A stretch of 64,000 nucleotides of DNA from an uncultured Erysipelotrichaceae bacterium (GTDB taxonomy: Bacteria; Bacillota_I; Bacilli_A; RFN20; CAG-826), in assembly GCA_900314865.1 (NCBI GenBank), contig OMWW01000003.1, positions 218,898 through 282,897 on the forward strand, given 5' to 3'. Made by a program: the position numbers and the translations under genes. The notes below the pieces were generated by a model that had not been told where the DNA came from, made no database searches, and was given only the letters and a program-made list of their open reading frames with translations. This document shows, in pieces, positions 1 to 9,710 of the stretch. Every line of letters begins with the position of its first letter. Within the stretch, counting starts at the first letter, position 1.

Positions 1-795
1 AAGGGCTTACTCATCGGTGTTGATCAAGATGATGAAGCGATAGAAAAAAGCAGAGCCCGATTAAAAGCGATTAGTGAGAACTATGTTCTTGTTAGAGATA
101 ACTTTGTAAACATTGACACGATCCTAAAAGGATTAAAGGTTAATAAAGTTGATGGAATCCTTATGGATTTAGGTGTCAGTTCCCCACAATTTGATGACGA
201 AAGTCGTGGATTCTCATATCGATTCGATAGTGAACTCGACATGAGGATGGACAAAAGACAAGAATTAACCGCTAAAAAGGTGGTTAATGAATATTCCTTA
301 AACGATTTAGTGAGAATCTTTAACGAATATGGAGAAGAGAAATTCTCTTATCCAATCGCTAAAAGGATTGTAAAAGAAAGAGTTGAGCATCCAATTAATA
401 CTACATTTGAGTTAGTGGATATCATCAAACGCAGTAAACCAAGTAAAGAATTAAGCAAAGTTGGTCATCCTGCAAAACAAATCTTCCAAGCGTTAAGAAT
501 TGAAGTGAATGATGAGATTAATATTCTAAAAGAAACATTAGTTAAAGCTCTAAATCACTTAAATAAAGGTGGAAGACTTGCGGTTATCACCTTCCATTCT
601 GGGGAAGATAAAATCGTTAAAAAATTATTTAAAGATCTTACGGTTATTGAAGGTAACCGATACGATTTACCAGAAAACAACAAACAAGTTGAATATCGTC
701 TTATCACTAGAAAAGGTATTAAACCTAGTGAAGAAGAAATTCAGAATAATCATCGCTCAATTAGTAGCGTACTTAGAATTATCGAAAAAGTCTAA
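1..795 (+). CDS. rsmH: 16S rRNA (cytosine(1402)-N4)-methyltransferase, 5' end cut by window
   Basis: RsmH uses SAM to N4-methylate C1402 of 16S rRNA. The reading frame is open from base 1, so the gene is truncated by the window edge. The first in-frame ATG (163) lies inside the conserved MDLGVSSPQFD motif and is not the start. 264 residues are visible of the usual 300 or so. Further landmarks are RMD at the D-x-RMD stretch, the region around HPAKQIFQALRIEVNDE, and the GGRLAVITFHSGEDKIVK motif near the C-terminus, where the canonical SLEDR is SGEDK. It heads a division cluster with a small membrane gene, ftsA and ftsZ, as in Mollicutes dcw remnants. Identification is firm. Confidence 0.96.
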   Translation, partial: KGLLIGVDQDDEAIEKSRARLKAISENYVLVRDNFVNIDTILKGLKVNKVDGILMDLGVSSPQFDDESRGFSYRFDSELDMRMDKRQELTAKKVVNEYSLNDLVRIFNEYGEEKFSYPIAKRIVKERVEHPINTTFELVDIIKRSKPSKELSKVGHPAKQIFQALRIEVNDEINILKETLVKALNHLNKGGRLAVITFHSGEDKIVKKLFKDLTVIEGNRYDLPENNKQVEYRLITRKGIKPSEEEIQNNHRSISSVLRIIEKV

Positions 796-812
796 AGAAG
801 GAGGAAAGCGTT

Positions 813-1058
813 ATGATTTGCAAAAACAAACTTTACAAACATCATAAGAGTAAAGCGGTTTTAGTGATTCGTAATTTTTCGATCTTCTTTTCAAGCTTTG
901 TGGCTCTTGCTGCAATAGTGGCAATTCCAACCTACATTAATGCTTCTCGTATAAGTGAAACTAAGGCTAGTGAAGTACTAGAAGAAGAAAACAAAAAAGA
1001 AACTGTCCAAGAAGATAATGATGTAGAAGAAGAGGACGAGCTCCTCACTATTAATTAA
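813..1058 (+). CDS. small single-pass membrane protein at the ftsL position
   Basis: An 81-residue protein with a strong ribosome binding site (AAGGAGG, about 8 bases upstream) starting 17 bases after rsmH. It has a basic N-terminus (MICKNKLYKHHKSK), one hydrophobic segment at about residues 17-43, then a very acidic tail rich in E and D (about residues 48-78). Topology would be N-in, C-out. In Bacillota the gene after rsmH is ftsL, a short bitopic division protein, so position and topology fit an FtsL-like role. However, I see no leucine-zipper coiled coil after the membrane segment and the acidic tail is unlike FtsL. Function is therefore not established. Confidence 0.7.
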   Translation: MICKNKLYKHHKSKAVLVIRNFSIFFSSFVALAAIVAIPTYINASRISETKASEVLEEENKKETVQEDNDVEEEDELLTIN

Positions 1059-1086
1059 TTTAAAATCCTGATCCCCCTCAGGTTTT

Positions 1087-1113
1087 AGGTCTAGGCTCTT
1101 CCTAGACTTTTTT
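1087..1113 (+). terminator. intrinsic terminator after the rsmH operon
   Basis: The perfect 7-bp stem GTCTAGG / CCTAGAC (1089-1095 and 1101-1107) has a CTCTT loop and is followed by six T residues. A smaller CCTGA/TCAGG hairpin sits just upstream. Confidence 0.85.
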
Positions 1114-1175
1114 ATTGTTTGTAATTAACAAAATATTGTTAATAATAGCTATATAATGTTAGAATATGTCCAAGT

Positions 1176-2372
1176 ATGAAAAGAAAAACCATTGCTTTAG
1201 AGATTTCTCATAAATTTATCAAAGTCGCAGCCGGGTTTGTCCGAGATGATAAAGTCTATTTAGATTTTACAAAGAAAATTCCAATTAATCATCTTCTTGA
1301 GAACGGTGCGATTAAAGAAAAAGACGCTCTTATAAGAGAACTTAGTAGAATGAATCCAATCGTTGATCAAGAATACTTGATTAATCTTTTAGTTAATAAT
1401 GTTTCGCTTATTCTTCCTCCATATGGATTAGAAGTTTATCAAACACATCAAATGACTTCAGTCATTTCTAGCGAAAAGATAATCAATGAATTAGATATCA
1501 AAAATATCTATTCAATCATTAGGAACAAGAAATTGCCTGTTGATAATGATCTTATTGATATCATTCCAGAAGCATTCTCCATTGATAACGGAAACATGTA
1601 CGCTCAAGCGCCTATTGGTAAGACTAGTAGCGCAATAACTGCATATACCAAAGTCTATACTGTTCCAAAAAGAATTAACCAAGAATATAGCGATGTAGTT
1701 AAAGGAGCGAACATTCAAGTTAATCGTAAGATTGTTTCTTCTTTTGCTGCTAGTGAATTGCTATCTACTTATAGTGACACACCAGCCAATTATTTTTTAG
1801 TGGATATTGGAAGCGCATCAACTTCTGTATCTTTAATTGGAAACAAGACTCTTCTTGCTTCAAGAAGCTTCCCTTGGGGTGGAGATAACATCACTGATCG
1901 AATCGTTTCTTCATTCAATATCAACGAAGTTGAAGCTGAAAAAATTAAGATTATGTTTGGTTTAGACAAACGCCAACTCAAATTCAAATATGCTGTCTGT
2001 ACATTTGAAAGTGAAGCTGGTAGTTCTGAACATTATGTTGAAGAACTCAACCAAATCATCGAAACCGAATTAGCGGAATTCTATAAGAAGTTACTTATCG
2101 CAATCGAAGAACTCGCTAGAGCTTATAGCATTAATGATTATCAAACATTGCCACTTCTACTTATTGGTGGTGGTAGTAAACTTAAAGGAATTATTCCTTA
2201 CCTAGTAAGTAAAAATGAATTCAATACCATAGAAGCATTATCTCCTCGTTCTATTGGTGGACGTGATCCAAGTTTGTTCGCCTTGCTAGGCGCGATATAT
2301 ATTAATCACAAATATCCAAACACTAAAAGTGGAGATAAGCAAATTAACGTCAATGTTTCTCGAGAAGAATAG
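1176..2372 (+). CDS. ftsA: cell division protein FtsA-like actin-fold ATPase
   Basis: A 398-residue actin-fold protein directly before ftsZ. In other bacteria FtsA tethers FtsZ to the membrane. Visible actin-family motifs are the N-terminal phosphate-1-like segment (IALEISHKFIKVA), the phosphate-2 segment FLVDIGSASTSVSLI near residue 208, FPWGGDNITDRI, and the adenosine loop LLLIGGGSKLKGI near residue 327. A consensus TATAAT at 1152-1157 gives a very short leader and there is no clear ribosome binding site. The C-terminus (about 20 residues, charged, ending NVSREE) shows no amphipathic membrane-targeting helix of the usual FtsA kind, so membrane attachment may differ. A gap of 11 bases separates it from ftsZ. 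Confidence 0.85.
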   Translation: MKRKTIALEISHKFIKVAAGFVRDDKVYLDFTKKIPINHLLENGAIKEKDALIRELSRMNPIVDQEYLINLLVNNVSLILPPYGLEVYQTHQMTSVISSEKIINELDIKNIYSIIRNKKLPVDNDLIDIIPEAFSIDNGNMYAQAPIGKTSSAITAYTKVYTVPKRINQEYSDVVKGANIQVNRKIVSSFAASELLSTYSDTPANYFLVDIGSASTSVSLIGNKTLLASRSFPWGGDNITDRIVSSFNINEVEAEKIKIMFGLDKRQLKFKYAVCTFESEAGSSEHYVEELNQIIETELAEFYKKLLIAIEELARAYSINDYQTLPLLLIGGGSKLKGIIPYLVSKNEFNTIEALSPRSIGGRDPSLFALLGAIYINHKYPNTKSGDKQINVNVSREE

Positions 2373-2383
2373 GAGAGATAACT

Positions 2384-3493
2384 ATGCAAAATTATGATTT
2401 AGACAATTTTGAACCCGCAGCAAGAATTGTGGTTATTGGTGTTGGTGGGGCTGGAAATAACGCCGTCAATCGTATGATTGATGAAGAAATTAGCAATGTT
2501 GAATTCTACGTTGCTAATACAGATAAACAAGCTCTTGCAACAAGTAAAAGTGTTAACCGCATTATTTTAGGCGAATCTCTTACTGGTGGATTAGGCGCAG
2601 GTGGTGAACCTGAAATGGGTGAACAAGCAGCTGAAGCAAGCGCTGATGATATCCGTGAAATCGTTAAAGACGCTAACATGGTCTTTATCGCTGCTGGTAT
2701 GGGTGGGGGCACAGGCACAGGTGCTGCTCCTGTAGTCGCTCGTATCGCTAAAGAAGCAGGTGCATTAGTAGTCGCCATTGTTACTCGTCCATTCTCTTTT
2801 GAAGGAAAGAAAAGAACCGTCAATTCTATTGATGGATTAAATAAACTTAAGGGTTGTGTTGACTCCTTAATTGTCGTTAGTAACGACAAACTTCTCATTT
2901 CTAATGGCAATACTCCAATTAGTGAAGCCTTTAATCAAAGTGATAAAGTTCTCGCTAGAAGTGTAAAAACTGTTGTCGATTTAATTCTCCTTCCAGCAAT
3001 TATTAATCTTGATTTTGCTGATGTTAGAAACACCTTGAAAGATAGTGGTGTTGGTTTAATTGGTTTTGGTACAGGAAGTGGACCAAATAGAGCTAAAGAA
3101 GCCGCCACTAACGCCGTTTCTTCTCCTTTACTTGAAGCCTCAATTTCTGGAGCAAGAAGAGCAATCGTTGCTATTACTTGTGGAACGCAAGTTAATCTAT
3201 TTGAAGCACAGGAATGTGTTAACCTACTCATTGATGCAGCGGGCAACAATATTGACATCAAATTTGGTATCACAATTAACGATCAATTAACTGACGAAAT
3301 CTTAGTCAGTGTTATCGCTAGTGACTTCGAAAATGATGTTGATTTCACCGCTCAAACATTTACTTCTCCTATTAGAACTAATACCGAAGAAGAAGATAAT
3401 GAAGTCTCTGAACTTGAAGAAACCGCGAAGCGCGAACACGAAAGATATCTTGAAGAAGATTCCATTATTCCAAACTTCTTAAAAGAGAAATAG
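2384..3493 (+). CDS. ftsZ: cell division protein FtsZ
   Basis: Tubulin-like GTPase that polymerises into the Z-ring. It is 369 residues, normal for the family. Visible motifs are the N-terminal GVGGAGNNAVNRMI, the tubulin signature GGGTGTGAAP near residues 107-116, the T7-loop region (NLDFADVRN) and the conserved C-terminal peptide DSIIPNFLKEK, which normally binds FtsA and other partners. The retained tail implies that the adjacent FtsA-like protein is a real partner. Start chosen at ATG 2384 with AGGAGAG just upstream, overlapping the end of ftsA. Confidence 0.98.
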   Translation: MQNYDLDNFEPAARIVVIGVGGAGNNAVNRMIDEEISNVEFYVANTDKQALATSKSVNRIILGESLTGGLGAGGEPEMGEQAAEASADDIREIVKDANMVFIAAGMGGGTGTGAAPVVARIAKEAGALVVAIVTRPFSFEGKKRTVNSIDGLNKLKGCVDSLIVVSNDKLLISNGNTPISEAFNQSDKVLARSVKTVVDLILLPAIINLDFADVRNTLKDSGVGLIGFGTGSGPNRAKEAATNAVSSPLLEASISGARRAIVAITCGTQVNLFEAQECVNLLIDAAGNNIDIKFGITINDQLTDEILVSVIASDFENDVDFTAQTFTSPIRTNTEEEDNEVSELEETAKREHERYLEEDSIIPNFLKEK

Positions 3494-3510
3494 AACTAAA
3501 ATAATTAATG

Positions 3511-3537
3511 AAAAGAGCGATTTCGCTCTTTTTTTGT
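3511..3537 (+). terminator. intrinsic terminator after ftsZ
   Basis: Stem AAAAGAGCGA / TCGCTCTTTT with a two-base loop, followed by a T run ending at about 3535. Confidence 0.88.
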
Positions 3538-3583
3538 GCTCGTATGTATGTAATAATATCTATGATATTGAGAGGATAACGCT

Positions 3584-6277
3584 ATGCCAAAATTCTTAAA
3601 GTTCTCGGTTTTATTGATTTCGACATTATTAGCGGTTAGCTGTGGAGGTAATTCTTCCGGTGGAGGCACACCTTCACCTCAACCTGGACCAGAGCCAGGA
3701 CCGGAACCCGAACCAGTAGAACCAGTTGAAGTTGAAAGAGTGTATGTATCTTATGATACAGGCTCCATGATTTGCGGTAATAACCGCACAGTAAATGCTA
3801 ATTATTTCCCATATAACGCTACTCCTAAACTTAAATATATATCTAGTGATGACACAATTATTGAACCAACGGAAAGTGGAATCATTTATGGCGTTGGTAT
3901 TGGTACTGCGACAGTTACTTGTTATAACGACACCAATGAAAATGACATCTTTGATGAAGGCGAACCTGCTGGATATGTTGTTTATACAATTACAGCACCA
4001 GAAAGCGGAAAGTCTGTTTCATTATCCGATAAAACACTTACTTTAGAGGTTGATGAAGAGCATCAATCAAGTGTTACCAAGACTGGTATTTCATCCTCTT
4101 ATCTTTCTTATTATGTTAGAGATCCAGAAATTGCTTCTATTGTTCCAGATGGATATAACAAAGTAAAAATCAAAGGCTTAAGAGCTGGAAAAACTACTGT
4201 TTCCGTCACAAGTGACGGATATGATGGCAAATGTGAAGTTACAGTCGTTGACCATGTCGATGAAAAAGGCTTACGCGCTGAAGCAATTGAATTTGAAAAA
4301 ACTGTTTACACAATTAAACTTGGAGAGACTTTAACTCCAAAATATTCAATTTATCCTAAAAACGCAGTTGATAAAGCGTCAAAGATTATTTCAAACAACA
4401 ATGTTTTGAGCTATCACGATTTATCTGTTACCGCGACCGAAGTAGGGACATCAATCATTACAATTTCTACTGAAAATGGTAAAACCGCTCAAGCTAGAGT
4501 GGTTGTTAGTGATGATTCAATAGATGAAAAAGTCTATTATGACAACTATTACGGCGATTTGACTTGGGAAAATGGTGAAGATTTAAAACAAAAACTTCAT
4601 GACATTATTTCTCAAAACAAAAAAGCTTTGGCATATGATGGAAACTGGGAAAGTAACATGGACATGGATCATGATAAATATGATTTAGGCTATGTTAATG
4701 CCGTTTATACTGATGACCCAATCTTAAAGAGCGCTACCCAACAAGGATGGCAAAAAGAACACGTCTTCCCTGCTTCTTTAATGACTGGTTTAGATACTGG
4801 GGTTGCTGTTAAAGCAACAGCTAGTAATCCAGGTATAGAAAGAGCTAGAGACTTACACAACTTATTTGCGGGTGAATCTAGCGCTAATGGTAGTAGAGGC
4901 AATAAGAACTATGGCTACGCTGATATAAATAGTGATTCCTATAAAGACCTTGATTCTTATTCATATGACAAATATAACTTTGAATCAAACGATATTGATA
5001 AAGGACGTCTTGCTCGTGCTACTTTCTATATGGGTGTCATGTATATGGACGAAGATCAAATTTCAATCACCGAAAGTGGAGAAAACATTGATATCACTTT
5101 AAAAGGACTTCAAATCGTTGAAGAGAATGTCGGTTTCTCTAACAAGAAATTAACTGCTTTCACTTCTCCAAAAGATGTCGCAGAAACAACATTTGCAAAT
5201 ATCTATAAAGATATTGCAAGAAAGAATAACCCAGAGGCTAGTGAAGAAGATTTACCGGTTTTAGCCTACGAAGAATATCGTAACGAATCTTCACCATATG
5301 CAACTGGAAATTTAAGTACTTTATTAAAATGGAACTCATTCCCTGTTGATTATGAAGAAATGCAACATAATGAATCTGTTTATTCCTATAATTCAGTAGC
5401 AGGAGGAGGAACTCAAGGTAACCGTAATCCATTTGTCGATTATCCAGAACTTGTCGAATATGTTTATGGTGGCTTACAAAACACTCCTGGTTCATTAAAA
5501 GAGCTTCAATCCAGCGCTAAATATTTAAGCTTAGATGATGGTGAGGTCATTAGACATTACACATATGATTCATCTAAATTTATCACCTTCAATTCTGGCG
5601 AGACATTTGATATTACAAAATGTGGAATTAAAGGCGTTAGAAACGACTTTACATCTGTCGAACCTGATTACAGCAAGTTCACTTACCCAGCAATTACATT
5701 CACTGAAGAAGATTGTGATACTGGTAAAGATGTAACAATTTCTACTGATAGAAATACCTTTGATTTACATATAAATGTAATTTCTTCTGGTTTAATTGGT
5801 CATGGTGGTAATTACCTTGAAGACTGTAACTACTGGTACCGTGCAGTTGCTAACAAGGGAACTACCGACTTCGGAGGTACAAATGGTTCAGAGTTTAATG
5901 CTACCTTTGGAAGCCAAAAATTCACAATCACTCTTAAGAATTCATGCAAGATACAAAACATCAATCAAGATCCTTGTGGAGTAACAATTGGAACAGGTAG
6001 TGCACCTTGTGGGACATTTACAATGGTTTCTGAGACTTTGTTTGAGGATGTCCATGCCATTTATTTTGATGCTTCAGGTGCAAAAGATTCACATTACTCA
6101 TACTCTATAAAAGTTGGTGATGACGAAGTATTGAGTGGCACAATCGACGGAAACATCATTAATAATTGTGGTGGCAAATTAGCTTCCAAAAAAACAGGCA
6201 TTATCACTATTTCAATTACGGGAGTTAATGCTGCATTAAAACTTAATGGTTTTGGTATTAACACATACGATAAATAA
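3584..6277 (+). CDS. secreted lipoprotein with Ig-like repeats and endonuclease I domain
   Basis: An 897-residue predicted lipoprotein. It has a hydrophobic signal peptide ending in a lipobox-like LLAVSC (Cys20), a Pro/Glu/Gly-rich linker (about 28-48), Ig-like BIG2-type repeats to about residue 300, then an endonuclease I (EndA/NucM, His-Me finger) domain at about 320-600. The nuclease signature is visible as QGWQKEHVFPAS (catalytic His393), RARDLHNLFAG and the later RGNKNYG. The C-terminal 250 residues form an unassigned extracellular module. The likely role is a surface nuclease that breaks down environmental DNA to feed nucleotide salvage. Start has GAGAGGA upstream. Nuclease assignment is firm; the Ig-like calls rest on the overall pattern. 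Confidence 0.85.
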   Translation: MPKFLKFSVLLISTLLAVSCGGNSSGGGTPSPQPGPEPGPEPEPVEPVEVERVYVSYDTGSMICGNNRTVNANYFPYNATPKLKYISSDDTIIEPTESGIIYGVGIGTATVTCYNDTNENDIFDEGEPAGYVVYTITAPESGKSVSLSDKTLTLEVDEEHQSSVTKTGISSSYLSYYVRDPEIASIVPDGYNKVKIKGLRAGKTTVSVTSDGYDGKCEVTVVDHVDEKGLRAEAIEFEKTVYTIKLGETLTPKYSIYPKNAVDKASKIISNNNVLSYHDLSVTATEVGTSIITISTENGKTAQARVVVSDDSIDEKVYYDNYYGDLTWENGEDLKQKLHDIISQNKKALAYDGNWESNMDMDHDKYDLGYVNAVYTDDPILKSATQQGWQKEHVFPASLMTGLDTGVAVKATASNPGIERARDLHNLFAGESSANGSRGNKNYGYADINSDSYKDLDSYSYDKYNFESNDIDKGRLARATFYMGVMYMDEDQISITESGENIDITLKGLQIVEENVGFSNKKLTAFTSPKDVAETTFANIYKDIARKNNPEASEEDLPVLAYEEYRNESSPYATGNLSTLLKWNSFPVDYEEMQHNESVYSYNSVAGGGTQGNRNPFVDYPELVEYVYGGLQNTPGSLKELQSSAKYLSLDDGEVIRHYTYDSSKFITFNSGETFDITKCGIKGVRNDFTSVEPDYSKFTYPAITFTEEDCDTGKDVTISTDRNTFDLHINVISSGLIGHGGNYLEDCNYWYRAVANKGTTDFGGTNGSEFNATFGSQKFTITLKNSCKIQNINQDPCGVTIGTGSAPCGTFTMVSETLFEDVHAIYFDASGAKDSHYSYSIKVGDDEVLSGTIDGNIINNCGGKLASKKTGIITISITGVNAALKLNGFGINTYDK

Positions 6278-6312
6278 TAAATTATTTAACAACATAGAAA
6301 GGAACGTAACCA

Positions 6313-9057
6313 ATGGATTATAAAGATACGTTACTAATGAATAAATCCAATTTTGAAATGAGAGGCAATCTTAATCAAAAGGAGCCTCTTCTCGTTGAGA
6401 AATGGAAACAAGAAAAACTATATGAACAAATGAACATCAACCGTAAAGATGCGAAGGAATTTGTTCTTCATGATGGCCCACCATACGCTAATGGTGATAT
6501 GCACTGTGGCCATATGTTAAACAGAATTTTGAAAGATTTTGTGGTCCGTTATAAAAACATGAATGGATTCAAAACTCCTTTTGTGTTTGGTTGGGATACT
6601 CATGGTCTTCCAATTGAAAACCAAGTGACCAAGAGTGGTGTGAATCGTAAAACTACCCCAATCGTAGAATTCAGAAAGAAATGCGAAGAATACGCTCTTA
6701 AACAAGTTGAAAGACAAAAAAAACAAATCAGAAGACTTGGTTTAGTTGGTGATTTTGATAATCCCTATCTCACCTTAAGAAAAGAATATGAAGCAATGCA
6801 AATTAACGCCTTCTCTAAAATGGCGTTACGTGGCCTCATCTATAAAGGATTAAAACCAGTTTACTGGTCACCAAGCTCTGAATCTGCTTTGGCAGAAGCG
6901 GAAATTGAATACGCGGATGTCCTATCTCATTCAATTTATGTTGCTTTCCCTGTTAAAGATGGAAAAGGTGTGATTGATAACGACGCTAGATTAGTCATTT
7001 GGACAACCACCCCATGGACATTACCCGCTAATCTCGCTATCAGCGCTCATCCAGATTTCATTTATGGTGAATATCAAACCTCTAATAGAGGTAAACTCGT
7101 TTTCTTAAAAGAATTCGAAGAAAGTTTAACTGAAGAATTAGGCTTAGAAGACGTTAAATTAATCAAAGAACTCAAAGGTAGCGATCTCGATTTAGTGGTT
7201 TGTAAACATCCATTCTACGATCGCGATTCCCTTGTTATAAACGGCACCCATGTCACTAACGACGCTGGTACTGGTTTAGTTCATACCGCTCCAGGACATG
7301 GTGTTGAAGACTATCAAGTCTGCTTAAAATATCCAGGACATGGACTAGAACCATATTGTCCAGTTGATGAAAAAGGTTTTATGATGCCTGGAACTGGCGA
7401 AGGAATTGAAGGCCTTTTCTATGAAAAGGCAAATGACGCTGTCCTTAAGATCATTGAAGATAATGGTAGTTTATTAAAACATACAACTTTCACTCACTCC
7501 TATCCACACGATTGGAGAACTGGTAAACCATTAATCTTTAGAGCGACTTCTCAATGGTTCTGTTCTATTGAGCCAATTAGAGATGAACTTCTTAAGATTA
7601 TTCATGAGACTAAATGGTATCCTGCTTGGGGTGAAAACCGTATGGTCAACATGATTAAAGACCGCGCTGACTGGTGTATTTCTCGTCAAAGAGCGTGGGG
7701 TGTTCCAATTCCTATTTTCTATAACGAAGATGGTTCACCAATCATTGATGAAAAAGTATTTAAACACGTTGAAGAATTATTTAGAAAACATGGTAGTAAT
7801 ATTTGGTATGAAAAGAGCGCTAAAGAATTACTTCCTGAAGGATATAAAAATGAACATTCTCCTAAAGGAGAATTCACTAAAGAAAACGACATCATGGATG
7901 TCTGGTTTGATAGCGGTTCTTCTTGGAATGGAGTTCTCGTTGACCGCGGTATTAAATATCCAAGCGATTTGTATTTAGAAGGTAGCGATCAATATCGTGG
8001 ATGGTTTAACTCCTCGATGATTGTTTCAGTTGCTTGTAACCACGTCGCTCCATTTAAAACCGTTACTAGCCACGGCTGGGTTTTAGATGAGCATGGTGAA
8101 CAAATGCATAAATCCAAAGGCAATGGTGTTGATCCAGTTAAAATCGCTAATGTATATGGTGCAGACATTCTTAGACTTTGGACTGCCTCTATTGATTATC
8201 AACAGGATGTTCGTATCGGCGAAAACCTTATCAAACAAGTCGCTGAACAATATCGAAAGATTAGAAATACACTTAAGTTCATCTCCTGGAACTTAGTGGA
8301 TTTTGATGTGAATAACGAAGTTAAAGAATTCGCTTTAGTGGATAAATTCATCCTCGCGAAGTTAAATAGACTCGTTAAAATTTGTAAAAACAGCTTTGAT
8401 AAATATGATTTCAGTAGTGCCACTATGGAAATTCTTAATTTCTGTTCAACAGAATTAAGCGCTTTCTATTTAGATATTTCTAAAGATGCACTTTATTGTG
8501 ATGATAAAAATTCACTTAGAAGAAATCAAATTCAAACAGTCTTATATAAAATTGGTGAAACATTACTTAGAGTGTTGAACCCAATTCTTCCATTTACAAT
8601 GGATGAATTTAACCGTAATCTTCCAGGAGATAGAGCAAGTAACGTTCAATTCCTTGATTATCCATCATACGAAGATAAAGATGACGAAGCTTTATTTGAA
8701 GAATATGAGAAAGTGATCGCCTTACGTAAAGATGTCTTAAAAGCTCTTGAAGAGAGTAGAAATAACAAAGTTATTGGTTCTGCTCAAGAAGCGATGGTGA
8801 GTATTGAAATCACTGATAAAGAAGTTGAAAAAGTTATTTCTAAATTCTCTTTAGAAGAATTAGCGACTTTATTTGTTGTTAGTGAAGTGGAATTAAAGAA
8901 AAATGACTCTATGACCCAATATGAAGTCAGTAAAGTTGAAATCAAACATCATGAAGGCCAATTCTGCTCTAGATGTTGGAACTATTCTAAACTTGCCTTA
9001 GTGCAAGAAGATGGCACTTATTTATGCCCAAGATGTCAGAAAGTGATTCACAAATAA
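6313..9057 (+). CDS. ileS: isoleucyl-tRNA synthetase
   Basis: Charges tRNA-Ile. 914 residues, normal length. The class I HIGH motif appears as GDMHCGHMLN, a Cys variant, after DGPPYANG. The KMSKS motif appears as QMHKSKGNG near residue 600, a variant form known in class I synthetases. The C-terminus carries a zinc ribbon (CSRCWNYS ... CPRCQ), typical of type 1, mupirocin-sensitive IleRS. Editing-domain landmarks include TTPWTLPANLAI. The RBS is GAAAGGA. There is no T-box in the 35-base gap before it, unlike valS in this window. The stop codon overlaps the lspA start. Confidence 0.97.
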   Translation: MDYKDTLLMNKSNFEMRGNLNQKEPLLVEKWKQEKLYEQMNINRKDAKEFVLHDGPPYANGDMHCGHMLNRILKDFVVRYKNMNGFKTPFVFGWDTHGLPIENQVTKSGVNRKTTPIVEFRKKCEEYALKQVERQKKQIRRLGLVGDFDNPYLTLRKEYEAMQINAFSKMALRGLIYKGLKPVYWSPSSESALAEAEIEYADVLSHSIYVAFPVKDGKGVIDNDARLVIWTTTPWTLPANLAISAHPDFIYGEYQTSNRGKLVFLKEFEESLTEELGLEDVKLIKELKGSDLDLVVCKHPFYDRDSLVINGTHVTNDAGTGLVHTAPGHGVEDYQVCLKYPGHGLEPYCPVDEKGFMMPGTGEGIEGLFYEKANDAVLKIIEDNGSLLKHTTFTHSYPHDWRTGKPLIFRATSQWFCSIEPIRDELLKIIHETKWYPAWGENRMVNMIKDRADWCISRQRAWGVPIPIFYNEDGSPIIDEKVFKHVEELFRKHGSNIWYEKSAKELLPEGYKNEHSPKGEFTKENDIMDVWFDSGSSWNGVLVDRGIKYPSDLYLEGSDQYRGWFNSSMIVSVACNHVAPFKTVTSHGWVLDEHGEQMHKSKGNGVDPVKIANVYGADILRLWTASIDYQQDVRIGENLIKQVAEQYRKIRNTLKFISWNLVDFDVNNEVKEFALVDKFILAKLNRLVKICKNSFDKYDFSSATMEILNFCSTELSAFYLDISKDALYCDDKNSLRRNQIQTVLYKIGETLLRVLNPILPFTMDEFNRNLPGDRASNVQFLDYPSYEDKDDEALFEEYEKVIALRKDVLKALEESRNNKVIGSAQEAMVSIEITDKEVEKVISKFSLEELATLFVVSEVELKKNDSMTQYEVSKVEIKHHEGQFCSRCWNYSKLALVQEDGTYLCPRCQKVIHK

Positions 9058-9710
9058 TGAAAGAGAAACTTAAATTTTATTTAAAATGGTTTTTCGGATC
9101 CTTTATTTGGCTTGGAGTTCTCGTTTTAATTATCGATCTTGTCTCCAAATTAGTGGTAGTCGCTAATAAAGATTACATTACCTCTCAAGGGGGAGTTGTT
9201 TTAATCAATAACTTCCTCAGGATTAACTATGTTATTAATTCCAACTTTGTTTTTGGAATTGGAAAAAATAACCCTGATAGTTATCAAGCAACCCGTATCG
9301 CATTCTGCGTTGTTGCTTTAGTAATCGTAGTTGGAATCATATTCTACTTAGTGAAAAAGTGGGGTAAAACTGGCAAGATGATTAAAGCTTGCTTAATGAT
9401 GATTATAGCTGGCGCTCTTGGAAATGTTATTGACCGTGTATTTTATACCCCACAATTCTTAGGTAATCCATATAATGGTGTTGTTGACTGGATTGATTTT
9501 TATGGGGTTTGGAAATTCAATTTCAATATCGCTGATAGTGCGGTAGTAATCGCAGCGATTTTATTAATTGTTTATATGATTGTTGTTGATATCATCGCAT
9601 ATCGTAAAGACACAAAAGATAAACCAAAAAAGGTCAAGGAAAGTAATGAAAAAGTGCTTTCTAAAACCGAAAGAGAAAAGAACGAATTTATCGAAAAGAA
9701 AGATGACTAA
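9057..9710 (+). CDS. lspA: prolipoprotein signal peptidase (signal peptidase II)
   Basis: Membrane aspartyl protease that removes signal peptides from lipidated prolipoproteins, such as the nuclease and binding protein in this window. Start taken at ATG 9057, sharing bases with the ileS stop (TAATG), which gives 217 residues. The four expected membrane segments are present. Both catalytic aspartate motifs are visible: GNVIDRVFY and FNIADSAVVIA. The C-terminus is a long Lys/Glu-rich cytoplasmic tail (about 40 residues), longer than usual. Cotranscribed with ileS and rluD. Confidence 0.95.
   Translation: MKEKLKFYLKWFFGSFIWLGVLVLIIDLVSKLVVVANKDYITSQGGVVLINNFLRINYVINSNFVFGIGKNNPDSYQATRIAFCVVALVIVVGIIFYLVKKWGKTGKMIKACLMMIIAGALGNVIDRVFYTPQFLGNPYNGVVDWIDFYGVWKFNFNIADSAVVIAAILLIVYMIVVDIIAYRKDTKDKPKKVKESNEKVLSKTEREKNEFIEKKDD

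Noticed and set aside
163..165. ATG as the start of rsmH
   Set aside because: It lies inside the conserved MDLGVSSPQFD motif and the frame is open and coding back to base 1, so the gene is only truncated.
2506..2910. Long minus-strand reading frame opposite ftsZ
   Set aside because: It mirrors the codon structure of ftsZ, has no ribosome binding site and encodes a low-complexity Ala/Pro-rich product.
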